A stretch of 64,000 nt of DNA from Henriciella sp045287255 (GCF_045287255.1 NZ_CP137142.1:2232001-2296000); one strand, 5' to 3'; positions 8,505 through 17,556 are shown, counted from the stretch's first letter. A program made the numbers and translations. The notes: a model not told the origin generated them from the letters alone.

Positions 8505-10367
8505 TTACTGACAAGCCAGACACTCATCATAGTCGGTGTTTGGAACATCCATGCCACCAGCCACAGCCTCTTTATCCTCGACACCGGCAAAGCTGGCGCG
8601 CTGAACAGACTTGGAACGGCAATAGTAGAGCGACTTCAGGCCTTTCTCCCACGCGGTCCAGTGCAGCATGTGCAAGTCCCACTTAGAAATGTCAGCCGGC
8701 AGGAAGACGTTCAGGGACTGGGCCTGACAGATATATGGCGTACGGTCCGCCGCATGCTCAATCACCCAGCGCTGATCCAGCTCAAAGGCGGTCTTATAGA
8801 TCGACTTCTCATGTTCATCGAGGCACTCAAGGTGCTGCACGGAGCCTTCGTGCTCAAGAATAGACGTCCAGGTATCGTCTGTGTTCTCACCCTTGCTCTC
8901 CAACAAAGCTTCAAGGTGCTGGTTCTTCACCGTGAACGAACCTGACAAGGTCTTGTGCGTGTAGACATTGGCCGGGATCGGCTCGATACCCGCAGAGGTC
9001 CCGCCACAAATGATAGAAATAGAGGCCGTTGGTGCGACCGCCATCTTGTGGCTAAAGCGCGCCATCATACCGGCTTCGGCTGCGTCCTCGCATGGCCCTC
9101 GCTCTTTGGCGAGCTTGACAGAGGCCGCATCCGCACCCTGACGGATATGCTTGAACATTTTCTCGTTCCAGACTTTCGCCATGGCACTCTCGAAAGGCAC
9201 ATTCATGCCTTGCAGGAAGCTGTGATACCCCATCAGGCCAAGACCAACCGAGCGTTCACGCTTGGCTGAATAAACCGCGCGAGACATCTGGTCCGGCGCT
9301 TCGTCGATGAAAGTCTGCAGAACATTGTCGAGGAAGCGGTAAACATCCTCGAGGAAACCCTCATGCTTGCTCCACTCCATGAACTTTTCAGCATTCACAG
9401 AAGACAGGCAGCATACCGCCGTGCGATCAACGCCATTATGGTCCAGACCGGTTGGCAGGGTAATTTCAGAACACAGGTTTGACTGCGTGACCTGCAAGCC
9501 AAGCTGGCGCTGGTGGGCCGGCATCGCATTGTTCACAGTATCCGTGAACAGCAAGTATGGCTCACCCGTCTGAATGCGCAGCTCCAGAATCTTCTGCCAG
9601 ATCTTGCGAGCATTCACGGTGCGCAGCACTTCACCTGATTTTGGCGAGATCAGCTCAAACTCACTATCGGTGCGAACCGCCTCCATAAAGGCGTCCGTGA
9701 TATTGATCCCGTGGTGCAGGTTCAAAGACTTGCGGTTGAAGTCGCCTGATGGCTTACGCACCTCAAGGAATTCTTCGATTTCCGGGTGGTGGACATCGAG
9801 ATAACAGGCCGCAGAGCCACGGCGCAGCGACCCCTGACTTATCGCAAGGGTTAGGCTGTCCATCACACGGATGAAAGGGATAATCCCGGATGTCTGACCG
9901 TTCTGACCAACTTTCTCACCGATTGAACGGACATTGCCCCAATAGGTGCCGATACCGCCACCATTCGAGGCGAGCCAGACATTCTCTGTCCAGGTGCTGA
10001 CAATATCATCAAGGCTGTCGCCGACCTGATTCAGGAAACAAGAGATCGGCAAGCCGCGCTCGGCCCCACCATTTGACAGAACAGGGGTCGCTGGCATGAA
10101 CCAGAGCTTGGACATATAGTCATAAAGACGCTGGGCGTGGTCGGCATCATCGGCAAAAGCCGTAGAAACCCGGGCAAACATGTCCTGATACGACTCACCG
10201 GGCAGCAAATAGCGGTCTTTCAGAGTCACTTTGCCAAACTCGGTCAACAGATCGTCACGTGTGTGATCCATCTGAATCGTTGGCACAACACGCAGGTCTG
10301 GCGCCCCATCAAAGGCGCGTGCTTCAATTGACTCATCTGCCGCAGTTGCAGTGTTCATTCCAGACAT
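8505..10367 (-). CDS. nrdA: Ribonucleoside-diphosphate reductase, alpha subunit
   Basis: NrdA is the catalytic subunit that reduces ribonucleotides using the radical from NrdB. The product has 620 residues, shorter than E. coli NrdA (761) because it has no N-terminal ATP-cone. The fold instead starts around DRYLLPGESYQDMFARV. Active-site residues are visible: N297-L-C299-S-E301 (thiyl radical loop), the redox cysteines in LPISCFLN and AVCCLSS, and the C-terminal shuttle pair C616/C619 in ECLACQ. Loss of the ATP-cone means the usual dATP overall-activity switch cannot work through this subunit. Paired NrdR boxes lie upstream. An alternative ATG lies three codons in (10358). Confidence 0.96.
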   Translation of the reverse strand: MSGMNTATAADESIEARAFDGAPDLRVVPTIQMDHTRDDLLTEFGKVTLKDRYLLPGESYQDMFARVSTAFADDADHAQRLYDYMSKLWFMPATPVLSNGGAERGLPISCFLNQVGDSLDDIVSTWTENVWLASNGGGIGTYWGNVRSIGEKVGQNGQTSGIIPFIRVMDSLTLAISQGSLRRGSAACYLDVHHPEIEEFLEVRKPSGDFNRKSLNLHHGINITDAFMEAVRTDSEFELISPKSGEVLRTVNARKIWQKILELRIQTGEPYLLFTDTVNNAMPAHQRQLGLQVTQSNLCSEITLPTGLDHNGVDRTAVCCLSSVNAEKFMEWSKHEGFLEDVYRFLDNVLQTFIDEAPDQMSRAVYSAKRERSVGLGLMGYHSFLQGMNVPFESAMAKVWNEKMFKHIRQGADAASVKLAKERGPCEDAAEAGMMARFSHKMAVAPTASISIICGGTSAGIEPIPANVYTHKTLSGSFTVKNQHLEALLESKGENTDDTWTSILEHEGSVQHLECLDEHEKSIYKTAFELDQRWVIEHAADRTPYICQAQSLNVFLPADISKWDLHMLHWTAWEKGLKSLYYCRSKSVQRASFAGVEDKEAVAGGMDVPNTDYDECLACQ

Positions 10368-10416
10368 CTCTATCTACCCCTAACTTGCCCGTAATATATA
10401 GGACTTCTCCCAAAAA

Positions 10417-10463
10417 CCGCCATATGCAGTATCTCAAACCAGTCCTGACACTAAATATAGTGC
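10417..10463 (-). promoter_or_regulatory. Paired NrdR boxes upstream of nrdA
   Basis: Two NrdR-like 16-mers, 10417-10432 (core CCATATGCAGT) and 10448-10463 (ACACTAAATATAGTGC, a near-perfect palindrome), are spaced exactly 31 bp start to start. That is the known helical-phase spacing for NrdR binding. They are 50-96 bases upstream of the nrdA start. The second box is very close to consensus. Confidence 0.75.
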
Positions 10464-10994
10464 CCCGAAGGTTAATGAGACGTCAACAGGGTCTGTCTCA
10501 AATTCGTCATTTGGGCTGTGGAGAAGGGGTAAAAAACAGGCTAACAAGCCGCGTGATCAGCGCAACGACACCAGTAAGAACAGGCCCGTCAGGCACACTA
10601 AACAATCCACAGCAAAATCTTGCCAGGACAAAGAAAATTCGCCCGACACTCAAACCGGGGCAAATCTACCTCAAAATCATCCTCGCCAAGGCTGAGCAAA
10701 GACCAAGCCCTGACCTTCAATCACGACACTTAGTGCTACACTTCGTGTCCCTGCAGCTTCCCACCGTCATGTGGGCTATGGATAGGACAGGTGCTAGAGA
10801 CTTGGCCCGACCGTCCACGCATCTGTAAAATCACCAAGACTTAAAGTGTCCCAGCTCTTGCGAAAGACTATAGCAGCACTCGTCCTCACCCCTGCTCCGT
10901 GAAAAATAGTTGCTGTTGCAACCACCCTTTGTCTTTACGCCAGCTTTCGACTCCTTCAAACTCCAAAATTCGGTTGGTGGGCTAAGGAGCACCC
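10464..10994. other. 531-bp non-coding region between nrdA and the glycosyltransferase gene
   Basis: No supported gene is seen; an open frame crossing it lacks coding character. Two DnaA-box-like 9-mers occur: TGTGGAGAA near 10516 and CAATCCACA near 10604, each differing from TTATCCACA or its complement. A short palindrome GTTGC-TGTT-GCAAC lies at 10909-10922, about 80 bases before the glycosyltransferase start. The downstream gene is preceded by AAGGAG at about 10984-10989. The region presumably holds two divergent promoters. I could not match it to a known small RNA. Confidence 0.5.
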
Positions 10995-12119
10995 ATGAAG
11001 ATCATGATCGTCACAGATGCTTGGGAACCCCAGGTCAATGGCGTCGTGCGCACGATGCAACGCGTGATCGCGGAATTGGAAGCTGAAGGCCACGAGTTTG
11101 ATATTGTGCATCCGGGCGAAGGCTTCAAAACCATGCCCTTGCCGACCTATCCGGAAATAAAGCTCGCTATGTTCGCTGAGCGCCGGATTCGCGAACGGTT
11201 TGAAGCTTTCGAGCCAGAAGCCGTACATATTGTGACTGAAGGCACGCTCGGCATGGCCGGGCGCAAAATGTGCCTGAAAATGCACCACCCCTTCTCAACC
11301 GCCTATCATACTCGTTTCCCCGAATATGTCTCAGCCCGCTTCCCGGTCCCAACGCGTGCGGGTTACAGCTTTGTGCGCTGGTTCCACAAGTATTCAGGCC
11401 GCGTGATGGTGCCAACGCCCAGCATGGTCGAGGAACTGGAAGCCAAGCGGTTCATCAACCTTGTCGCCTGGACCCGCGGTGTAGATACAGAACTCTTCCA
11501 CCCTTCCAAACGCATTGAAGAAGGCGAGCCAGACGATCCGTTCGAAGGCCTAGCGCGGCCAATCTTCCTGAATGTGGGCCGAGTCGCCGTTGAGAAAAAT
11601 ATTGAAGCCTTTGTGGAACTTGATTTGCCAGGTTCCGTCGTTGTGGTGGGCGATGGGCCAGCGCTTGAAGGCTTGAAGAAGAAATATCCGAATGTGCATT
11701 TTCTCGGCGCCAAATTCGGTGAAGACCTCGCGACCTGCTATGCCAGTGCCGACGTTTTTGTTTTTCCCAGCCTGACTGATACGTTTGGTCTGGTTGTGTT
11801 GGAGGCAATGGCCTCGGGCACACCCGTTGCCGCTTATGAAGCGACAGGCCCGAAAGATGTGATCCCCGGATCAGATGCTGGCACAATTACCCCGATCAAC
11901 GGGGACCTCGCAAAAGGGGCAAAGGATTGCCTGACGCTTGATCGTGCCACCTGCCGGACATACGCTGAAGGGTATAGCTGGAAGGCAGTGGCGCACGCTT
12001 TCCTTGAAAACTTACAGCCCCTTCCGACGCCGGAACGCCGCCGCTTCTGGCAAACCCTCAGACGAAAAAAGAAAACATGGATCGATTGGGACCAATGGAC
12101 CAGCAAGCAGGATACCTGA
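10995..12119 (+). CDS. Family 4-type glycosyltransferase
   Basis: A GT-B fold glycosyltransferase of 374 residues, of the type that moves mannose or a similar sugar onto a lipid. The N-terminus IVTDAWEPQVNGVVRT is the glycine-rich acceptor loop common to MgtA/SqdX-like enzymes. PIFLNVGRVAVEKN starts the nucleotide-sugar domain. PSLTDTFGLVVLEAMASGTPV holds the E-x7-E motif that binds the donor. The C-terminus is basic. It heads a small operon with two membrane proteins. The substrate cannot be told from the sequence. Confidence 0.88.
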   Translation: MKIMIVTDAWEPQVNGVVRTMQRVIAELEAEGHEFDIVHPGEGFKTMPLPTYPEIKLAMFAERRIRERFEAFEPEAVHIVTEGTLGMAGRKMCLKMHHPFSTAYHTRFPEYVSARFPVPTRAGYSFVRWFHKYSGRVMVPTPSMVEELEAKRFINLVAWTRGVDTELFHPSKRIEEGEPDDPFEGLARPIFLNVGRVAVEKNIEAFVELDLPGSVVVVGDGPALEGLKKKYPNVHFLGAKFGEDLATCYASADVFVFPSLTDTFGLVVLEAMASGTPVAAYEATGPKDVIPGSDAGTITPINGDLAKGAKDCLTLDRATCRTYAEGYSWKAVAHAFLENLQPLPTPERRRFWQTLRRKKKTWIDWDQWTSKQDT

Positions 12120-12505
12120 CTCTACTCTTTAAGGCCGCTTTTGCAGCGGCTCTGATCGTTACGGCCGTCATTGCCAGTGATCTGGCGACCGGAACGATGA
12201 AAGTCACCATCATTTGTGGCATGATCTTTCTTATCGCTGCTTACATGATCTTTGCGCGCAGTCGCCCAAAGCATGTCCGTGAACAGAACCGCCAGGATGT
12301 CAAACGCCTGTGGCAAGGGCCAATTTGGGGGCATGCGATTCTGGGCGTCATTGGCTATGGTGTCCCAATGGTCTGGATGGGGAATCGACAATCTATTGCG
12401 CAAGGTCAATTCCCACCAAATGAGGTGCTTGCCGCAGGCCTTGTATCGGGAATCATTTTTGGTGTGGCTATTGGCTGGTTCCTGAGGAAAGTCGGCAAAC
12501 GATGA
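12095..12505 (+). CDS. Small integral membrane protein, unknown function
   Basis: A 136-residue protein with about four hydrophobic segments (near LLFKAAFAAALIVTAVIA, VTIICGMIFLIAAYMIF, AILGVIGYGVPMVWM and LAAGLVSGIIFGVAIGW). A basic linker with RSRPKHVREQNRQDV sits between the second and third. No family is recognised. The reading frame also has an ATG at 12077, but 12095 has a GGGA stretch before it; both lie inside the end of the glycosyltransferase gene. Its stop overlaps the next start, so the three genes look like one operon. Confidence 0.65.
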   Translation: MDQQAGYLTLLFKAAFAAALIVTAVIASDLATGTMKVTIICGMIFLIAAYMIFARSRPKHVREQNRQDVKRLWQGPIWGHAILGVIGYGVPMVWMGNRQSIAQGQFPPNEVLAAGLVSGIIFGVAIGWFLRKVGKR

Positions 12506-12954
12506 TGTGGGAAACCGGGTTTACACTGATTAACGCCCTGGTTGTTCCGGCTTGGCTCCTATTGTTGTTTCTGCCCGGGGCAGGAATCACCAAACGCCTC
12601 GTACACTCCATGCTCTGGCCCCTCCTGATGGGGGGCATCTATACTGTCTGTCTCATCGCGGGTGTTTTCTTCGGACAATCCCATCCCGATGCCGGATTTA
12701 CCATGCATGGTGTTACGTCACTGTTTCAGCACCCAAACGGGGTTCTGGTTGGCTGGTCTCACTTCCTCGTCTTTGACCTGTTTGTCGGGGCATGGATAGG
12801 GCGCGATAGCCAGCGCCAATCGATCCCACACTGGCAGGCCGCCCCTTGCATCCTGTTTTCGTATGTCTTCGGCCCTGTTGGCCTTGTCCTCTATGCCCTA
12901 TTGCGCCTTGCACACGGCAAAGGATTTAGTCTGATTGAGGATAAACAGACCTGA
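12502..12954 (+). CDS. ABA4-like (DUF4281) membrane protein
   Basis: A 150-residue polytopic membrane protein. The pattern VPAWLLLLFLPG, then GVTSLFQHPNGVLVGWSHFLVFDLFVGAWIGRD, then FGPVGLVLYALLR matches the ABA4-like/DUF4281 family. The plant ABA4 member takes part in neoxanthin formation; bacterial members have no proven role. The start overlaps the preceding stop by 4 bases. Confidence 0.82.
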   Translation: MMWETGFTLINALVVPAWLLLLFLPGAGITKRLVHSMLWPLLMGGIYTVCLIAGVFFGQSHPDAGFTMHGVTSLFQHPNGVLVGWSHFLVFDLFVGAWIGRDSQRQSIPHWQAAPCILFSYVFGPVGLVLYALLRLAHGKGFSLIEDKQT

Positions 12955-13089
12955 ATCTGTCTTTCCACTGCTATTGGTGAGCCATGACAACGCAGTCAGC
13001 ATGGTTTGCACCTTAGGCCCTATAGACGGCCTTGCTGCATAGGGCTAAGACCCCCGCCAAATCAGGAACTTATTATTAAGAGGTTTAGT

Positions 13090-14097
13090 ATGGCTCTTCG
13101 CGTCGCAATCAACGGATTTGGCCGGATTGGCCGTCTGGTTCTCCGCTCAATCATCGAACATGACCGCACAGACATCGAAGTCGTTGCAATCAACGATCTT
13201 GGTCCGGTCGAAACCAATGCTCACCTGCTCCAGTATGATTCGGTGCACGGCAAGCTGAACGAAACGGTTGAAGTTGATGGAGACATCATCCGCGTTGGCA
13301 AGCGGTCCTTCAAGTGTACTGCCGTTCGCAACCCGGCTGAACTCCCGCACAAGGAAATGGATGTCGACATCGCGTTTGAGTGCACGGGTATCTTTACCTC
13401 TAAAGACGCTGCGTCTGCCCACCTTGAGGCGGGCGCAAAGCGCGTTCTGGTCTCTGCCCCGGCAAGCGGCGCGGACAAGACCATCGTGTTTGGCGTGAAT
13501 GATGACACGCTGAGCGCGGACGATCTGATCGTTTCAAATGCTTCGTGCACAACCAACTGTCTGTCGCCGGTTGCGAAAGTCCTGAATGATACCGTCGGGA
13601 TTGAGCGCGGCTACATGACCACTGTCCACGCCTATACGGGCGATCAGCCAACGCTCGACCGGATGCACAAGGATCTGTATCGCGGGCGCGCAGCCGCCAG
13701 CTCCATGATCCCAACCTCTACAGGGGCTGCGAAAGCTGTCGGTCTGGTTCTGCCAGAGCTGGCTGGAAAGCTTGACGGCTCTGCAGTTCGCGTCCCGACA
13801 CCAAACGTCTCCATGATCGATCTCGTGTTCGACGCCTCCCGTGAGACCACTGCTGAAGAAATCAACAATGCGATCAAGGCAGCCGCTGAAGGCCCAATGA
13901 AAGGCGTTCTCGGTTACTCAACCGCGCCACTGGTTTCTGCAGACTTCAATCATGATGCGCACAGCTCAACCTTTGCCGCAGACGGCACGAACGTCACCGA
14001 CGGAACACTGGTTCGCGTCCTGAGCTGGTATGACAATGAGTGGGGCTTTGCCACACGTATGAGCGATACAGCGCTCGCCATGGCAAAATTCCTGTAA
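13090..14097 (+). CDS. gap: Glyceraldehyde-3-phosphate dehydrogenase, type I
   Basis: The 335-residue enzyme oxidises glyceraldehyde-3-phosphate with NAD and phosphate. It starts with the Rossmann motif INGFGRIGR and has the catalytic SNASCTTNCL with its cysteine near residue 156. It ends with SWYDNEWGFATRM. An in-frame extension from 13006 exists, but the ATG at 13090 follows AAGAGG and matches the family start. It is the first gene of gap-pgk-fda, an operon with 13- and 29-base gaps that ends at the terminator near 16260. Confidence 0.97.
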   Translation: MALRVAINGFGRIGRLVLRSIIEHDRTDIEVVAINDLGPVETNAHLLQYDSVHGKLNETVEVDGDIIRVGKRSFKCTAVRNPAELPHKEMDVDIAFECTGIFTSKDAASAHLEAGAKRVLVSAPASGADKTIVFGVNDDTLSADDLIVSNASCTTNCLSPVAKVLNDTVGIERGYMTTVHAYTGDQPTLDRMHKDLYRGRAAASSMIPTSTGAAKAVGLVLPELAGKLDGSAVRVPTPNVSMIDLVFDASRETTAEEINNAIKAAAEGPMKGVLGYSTAPLVSADFNHDAHSSTFAADGTNVTDGTLVRVLSWYDNEWGFATRMSDTALAMAKFL

Positions 14098-14110
14098 AGG
14101 ACCGTGGAAG

Positions 14111-15292
14111 ATGGACAGCTTTAAGACGCTCGACGATATGGACCTCGCCGGGAAGGCTGTCCTCACACGCATTGACATCAATGTTCCCGTCGAAGGTCAG
14201 CGCGTCACTGATACGACCCGTATCGACAAAGTCGCGCCGACCATCCTGAAAATCCTGGAAAAGGGCGGCAAGCCAGTTCTTCTGGCTCACTTTGGCCGCC
14301 CTAAAGGACAGCCCAATCCCGACATGTCGCTGCGCGTCACCGTGCCGGCAATGGAAGCGGCTCTGGGCAAGCCCGTCACTTTTGTCGAGCGGCCCGATCG
14401 CGGCATGATTGATGCGGCCCCTGCTGATGCCATCATTCTGGTTGAGAACACACGCTTCACCGCGATGGAAGAAGCCAATGATCCGCAGATGGCGCAATTC
14501 CTGGCCTCGCTGGGCGATGTCTATTGCAATGATGCCTTCTCTGCGGCACACCGCGCCCATGCCTCAACCGAAGGCGTGGCCCGCCTACTTCCCGCCTGTG
14601 CTGGTCTCCTTATGGAAGCCGAACTCAAAGCGCTCAATGCGGCCCTTGGCGCGCCACAGCGCCCGGTTATGGCGGTTGTGGGCGGGGCGAAAGTCTCATC
14701 CAAGATCGACCTTCTGAAGAATCTGGTTTCCAAGGTCGATGCCCTCGCGATTGGCGGCGGCATGGCCAACACATTCCTGGCCGCGCGCGGCTATAGCGTT
14801 GGCAAATCCTTATGTGAGCATGATCTGACCGACACGGCCCGCGAGATTGAACGCAACGCCAAAGCCGCGGGCTGTGACATCCTGCTGCCTATGGATGTCG
14901 TGGTCGCGAAAGACTTCGCCGCCAATGCGCCGCATCGCACATGTGGTCTCGACGAAGTCGCTGACAATGAAATGATCCTCGATGCCGGACAGCAAACCGT
15001 CGCGATCCTTGCTGCCTCCATGGATACAGCCAAAACGCTGGTCTGGAATGGTCCGCTTGGCGCATTTGAGATGGAACCCTTCGACAAAGCAACCGTTCAG
15101 GCCGCACAGGCCGCAGCGACGCGTTGCGCCAAAGGCGAGCTGATCGCTGTTGCCGGTGGCGGGGACACTGTTGCCGCGCTCAATCATGCGGGCGTCGCAG
15201 AAGATTTCACCCATATTTCAACCGCAGGCGGGGCTTTCCTGGAATGGATGGAGGGGAAACCCCTTCCCGGTGTCGAAGCCCTGAAAACCTAA
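14111..15292 (+). CDS. pgk: Phosphoglycerate kinase
   Basis: A 393-residue cytoplasmic kinase transferring phosphate between 1,3-bisphosphoglycerate and ADP. Motifs visible are LTRIDINVPVEG near the N-terminus, LLAHFGRPKG, VMAVVGGAKVSSKIDLL, LVWNGPLGAFE, and the nucleotide-binding VAGGGDTVAAL with STAGGAFLEWMEG at the C-terminus. One substitution is notable: the N-terminal signature reads R-I-D-I-N rather than the usual R-V-D-x-N, which is conservative. It is the second gene of the gap operon. Confidence 0.97.
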   Translation: MDSFKTLDDMDLAGKAVLTRIDINVPVEGQRVTDTTRIDKVAPTILKILEKGGKPVLLAHFGRPKGQPNPDMSLRVTVPAMEAALGKPVTFVERPDRGMIDAAPADAIILVENTRFTAMEEANDPQMAQFLASLGDVYCNDAFSAAHRAHASTEGVARLLPACAGLLMEAELKALNAALGAPQRPVMAVVGGAKVSSKIDLLKNLVSKVDALAIGGGMANTFLAARGYSVGKSLCEHDLTDTAREIERNAKAAGCDILLPMDVVVAKDFAANAPHRTCGLDEVADNEMILDAGQQTVAILAASMDTAKTLVWNGPLGAFEMEPFDKATVQAAQAAATRCAKGELIAVAGGGDTVAALNHAGVAEDFTHISTAGGAFLEWMEGKPLPGVEALKT

Positions 15293-15321
15293 GAAACGTT
15301 ACGCTCGGAGGAGAGAACGCA

Positions 15322-16215
15322 ATGGCTAAGGCCGAAATGACAAAACAGATCGCCACACAGGACGGCTTTATTGCTGCGCTTGACCAATCTGGCGGCTCCA
15401 CCCCAAAAGCGCTCGGTCTCTATGGTGTCACCGAAGATGCCTGGTCTACCGAAGACGAGATGTTCGACATCATCCACCAGATGCGCACCCGGATCATCAA
15501 ATCCCCAGCCTTCACTGGCAGCAAGGTGATCGGCGCGATCCTGTTCGAACGCACCATGGATGGCGAGATTGATGGCACACCGACCGCTGAATATCTCTGG
15601 AATGAGTGCGGCGTTGTCCCTTTCCTGAAGGTCGACAAGGGTCTGGCTGACTCAGAGAATGGCGTGAAGGTGATGAAGCCAATGCCAGACCTTGATGCCC
15701 TGCTTGAAAAGGGCGTCTCGAAAGGCATTTTCGGAACCAAAATGCGCTCTGTGATCGATGCCGCTAACCCAACCGGGATTGCCGCTATTGTCACGCAGCA
15801 GTTTGAGGTTGGTCGCCAGATCCTTGGCCACGGCCTGGTTCCAATCATCGAGCCGGAAGTCACGATCAGCATCGCCGACAAAGCCGAAGCCGAAGACATC
15901 CTTCTGGCTGAGCTGACCAAGCATCTCGATGCCTTGCCCGCCGATCAACAGGTCATGCTCAAGCTGACCCTGCCAGAGAAAGACAACCTGTATAAGCCGC
16001 TGGTCGACCACCCGCGCGTCATGCGTGTCGTCGCGCTGTCTGGCGGTTATACCCGCGAAGAAGCCTGCGCGCGCCTTGGCCGCCAGACCGGCATGATTGC
16101 CAGCTTCTCTCGCGCGTTGTCTGAAGGCCTTTCAGCGCAGCAAAGCGATGATCAGTTCGATGCCACTCTGGCTGGCTCAATCGACAATATCTGCACGGCC
16201 TCTTCTGCAGGCTAA
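15322..16215 (+). CDS. fda: Class I fructose-bisphosphate aldolase
   Basis: A 297-residue Schiff-base aldolase of the bacterial class I type (like the Staphylococcus Fda). It reads GFIAALDQSGGSTPKAL near the start, then IKSPAFTG, PFLKVDKGL and GIFGTKMRSVI, providing the lysines typical of this group. The ATG at 15322 has an excellent GGAGGAGA ribosome site; an open frame that starts inside pgk is an artefact of the long overlap. It closes the gap-pgk-fda operon and is followed by a terminator. Confidence 0.95.
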   Translation: MAKAEMTKQIATQDGFIAALDQSGGSTPKALGLYGVTEDAWSTEDEMFDIIHQMRTRIIKSPAFTGSKVIGAILFERTMDGEIDGTPTAEYLWNECGVVPFLKVDKGLADSENGVKVMKPMPDLDALLEKGVSKGIFGTKMRSVIDAANPTGIAAIVTQQFEVGRQILGHGLVPIIEPEVTISIADKAEAEDILLAELTKHLDALPADQQVMLKLTLPEKDNLYKPLVDHPRVMRVVALSGGYTREEACARLGRQTGMIASFSRALSEGLSAQQSDDQFDATLAGSIDNICTASSAG

Positions 16216-16243
16216 GCAAGGCCTACCATAGCCAAAACCAATC

Positions 16244-16280
16244 GCCCTGATGGTGTAAAAGCCATCAGGGCTTTTCTTTT
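16244..16280 (+). terminator. Rho-independent terminator of gap-pgk-fda
   Basis: A perfect 10-bp stem, GCCCTGATGG at 16244-16253 with CCATCAGGGC at 16262-16271, encloses an 8-base loop. TTTTCTTTT follows. It starts 28 bases after the fda stop. Confidence 0.9.
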
Positions 16281-16342
16281 GCTTGCTTGTCGAGCTCCCC
16301 TCTCCGCCCCAACTCTAGGCAGAGAACAGGAGACAGACTCGC

Positions 16343-16621
16343 ATGAAATGCCCCGTGGACGGTGAGACCCTTGTGGTAACAGAACGCTCTGGCGTTGAGA
16401 TTGATTATTGCCCAACCTGCCGAGGGGTTTGGCTCGATCGCGGCGAACTCGACAAAATCATTGAGCGCATTGACGGCCCCCGTCAGGCGCCGCCCCCCCA
16501 ACACCGACACGATGACCGTTGGGATGACGACGATGATGACTGGGATGATCGCAGATCACGCTCTCGCCGCCCACGCAAGCGCGAAAGCCTACTCGGCGAA
16601 CTCTTCGACATGTTCGATTGA
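16343..16621 (+). CDS. TFIIB-type zinc-ribbon small protein
   Basis: A 92-residue protein. The N-terminal C-P-V-D-G ... Y-C-P-T-C-R-G-V-W-L-D-R-G-E-L signature is the zf-TFIIB family, with cysteines at about 3, 23 and 26. The middle is low complexity (Asp-rich DDDDDDWDD) and is followed by a basic stretch RSRSRRPRKR. It ends in a short helix LLGELFDMFD. Function is unknown. It is 31 bases before another zinc-ribbon gene. Confidence 0.82.
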   Translation: MKCPVDGETLVVTERSGVEIDYCPTCRGVWLDRGELDKIIERIDGPRQAPPPQHRHDDRWDDDDDDWDDRRSRSRRPRKRESLLGELFDMFD

Positions 16622-16652
16622 TCCTGTATAGCGATCCCAAGGAGGAGTGCTC

Positions 16653-16886
16653 ATGCTGGATATGCGCCCGGGATGCGAACGCTGTGATCGCGATTTGCCT
16701 GCGAATGAGGACGGCGCTCTGATCTGTTCATTTGAGTGCACATTCTGCACCGACTGTAATGACAGTATCTTCAAAGGCACCTGCCCGAACTGCGGGGGTG
16801 CCCTCTTCCCGCGGCCAACCCGCACAGGCGCAGCGCTCGACAATTTCCCTGCGAGTACGAAGCGTATATACAAACCGCATGGCTAA
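16653..16886 (+). CDS. DUF1272 cysteine-rich protein
   Basis: A 77-residue protein with the DUF1272 pattern of cysteine pairs: C-E-R-C-D, I-C-S-F-E-C-T-F-C-T-D-C, then C-P-N-C-G-G. These look like zinc ligands. The ATG at 16653 has AAGGAGGAG eight bases upstream; a GTG two codons earlier is less likely. Its 3' end overlaps the thiE start by 8 bases. Role unknown. Confidence 0.85.
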   Translation: MLDMRPGCERCDRDLPANEDGALICSFECTFCTDCNDSIFKGTCPNCGGALFPRPTRTGAALDNFPASTKRIYKPHG

Positions 16887-17556
16887 TGATCCGGTTCGTG
16901 AGCGCTCGCGCCTCTATCTCATCACCCCACCGCGCATCGATGATGTCGCTGGTTTTGTCTCTCAATTCGAAGCGGCGATTGCAGGCGGCGACATTGCCAG
17001 CCTGCAGGTGCGCCTGAAGCAGGATGATGACACGCTTGATACCGCCGCAACCCGCGCGGTGGCGCAGGCTATAAAACCCCTGTGCAATGCCAATGATATT
17101 GCCCTTTTCATCAATGACAGCCCACAACTGGCACGCGCTCTGGAGGCTGATGGCGTGCATCTTGGGGCCGATGACATGGACATTGCCGAAGCGCGCACCC
17201 TGCTGGGCGATGATGTGATCATTGGCGCAACCTGCAAGAATAGCCGCCATGCCGCGCTGGTCGCGGGCGAAGCAGGGGCAGATTATGTGGCCTTTGGCGC
17301 GTTTTATCCGACCTCGACAAAAGCAGACACAACGCCAGCTGACCCGGGAATTTTGAGCTGGTGTCAGATGTTCCTGACCCTGCCCTGTGTCGCAATTGGT
17401 GGCATCACGGTTCAGAATGCTTCGCCTCTGGTAACTGCGGGCGCGGACTTCCTTGCCGTATCATCAGCGGTCTGGACCCATCATGATGGCCCAGCTGCCG
17501 CTGTTGCGATGTTCAATCGCGTGATTGACGAGTCAATGAGCGCCTCGACGCTCTAG
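16879..17556 (+). CDS. thiE: Thiamine-phosphate synthase
   Basis: ThiE couples HMP-pyrophosphate and thiazole phosphate to make thiamine phosphate. The product is 225 residues with a TIM-barrel pattern: LYLITPP, LQVRLK, LFINDS, DGVHLGADD, IGATCKNS, YVAFGAFYPTSTK and CVAIGGIT. The usual Q-x-R-x-K motif is present as LQVRLK. The frame stays open upstream, but the ATG at 16879 begins at the family-like sequence and overlaps the DUF1272 stop, indicating coupling. It is somewhat divergent from classical ThiE but retains the phosphate-binding glycines. Confidence 0.88.
   Translation: MANDPVRERSRLYLITPPRIDDVAGFVSQFEAAIAGGDIASLQVRLKQDDDTLDTAATRAVAQAIKPLCNANDIALFINDSPQLARALEADGVHLGADDMDIAEARTLLGDDVIIGATCKNSRHAALVAGEAGADYVAFGAFYPTSTKADTTPADPGILSWCQMFLTLPCVAIGGITVQNASPLVTAGADFLAVSSAVWTHHDGPAAAVAMFNRVIDESMSASTL

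Noticed and set aside
10259..10828. 189-codon open frame on the plus strand over the nrdA promoter
   Set aside because: It starts inside nrdA in antisense and crosses the NrdR boxes; the translated product has no recognisable pattern.
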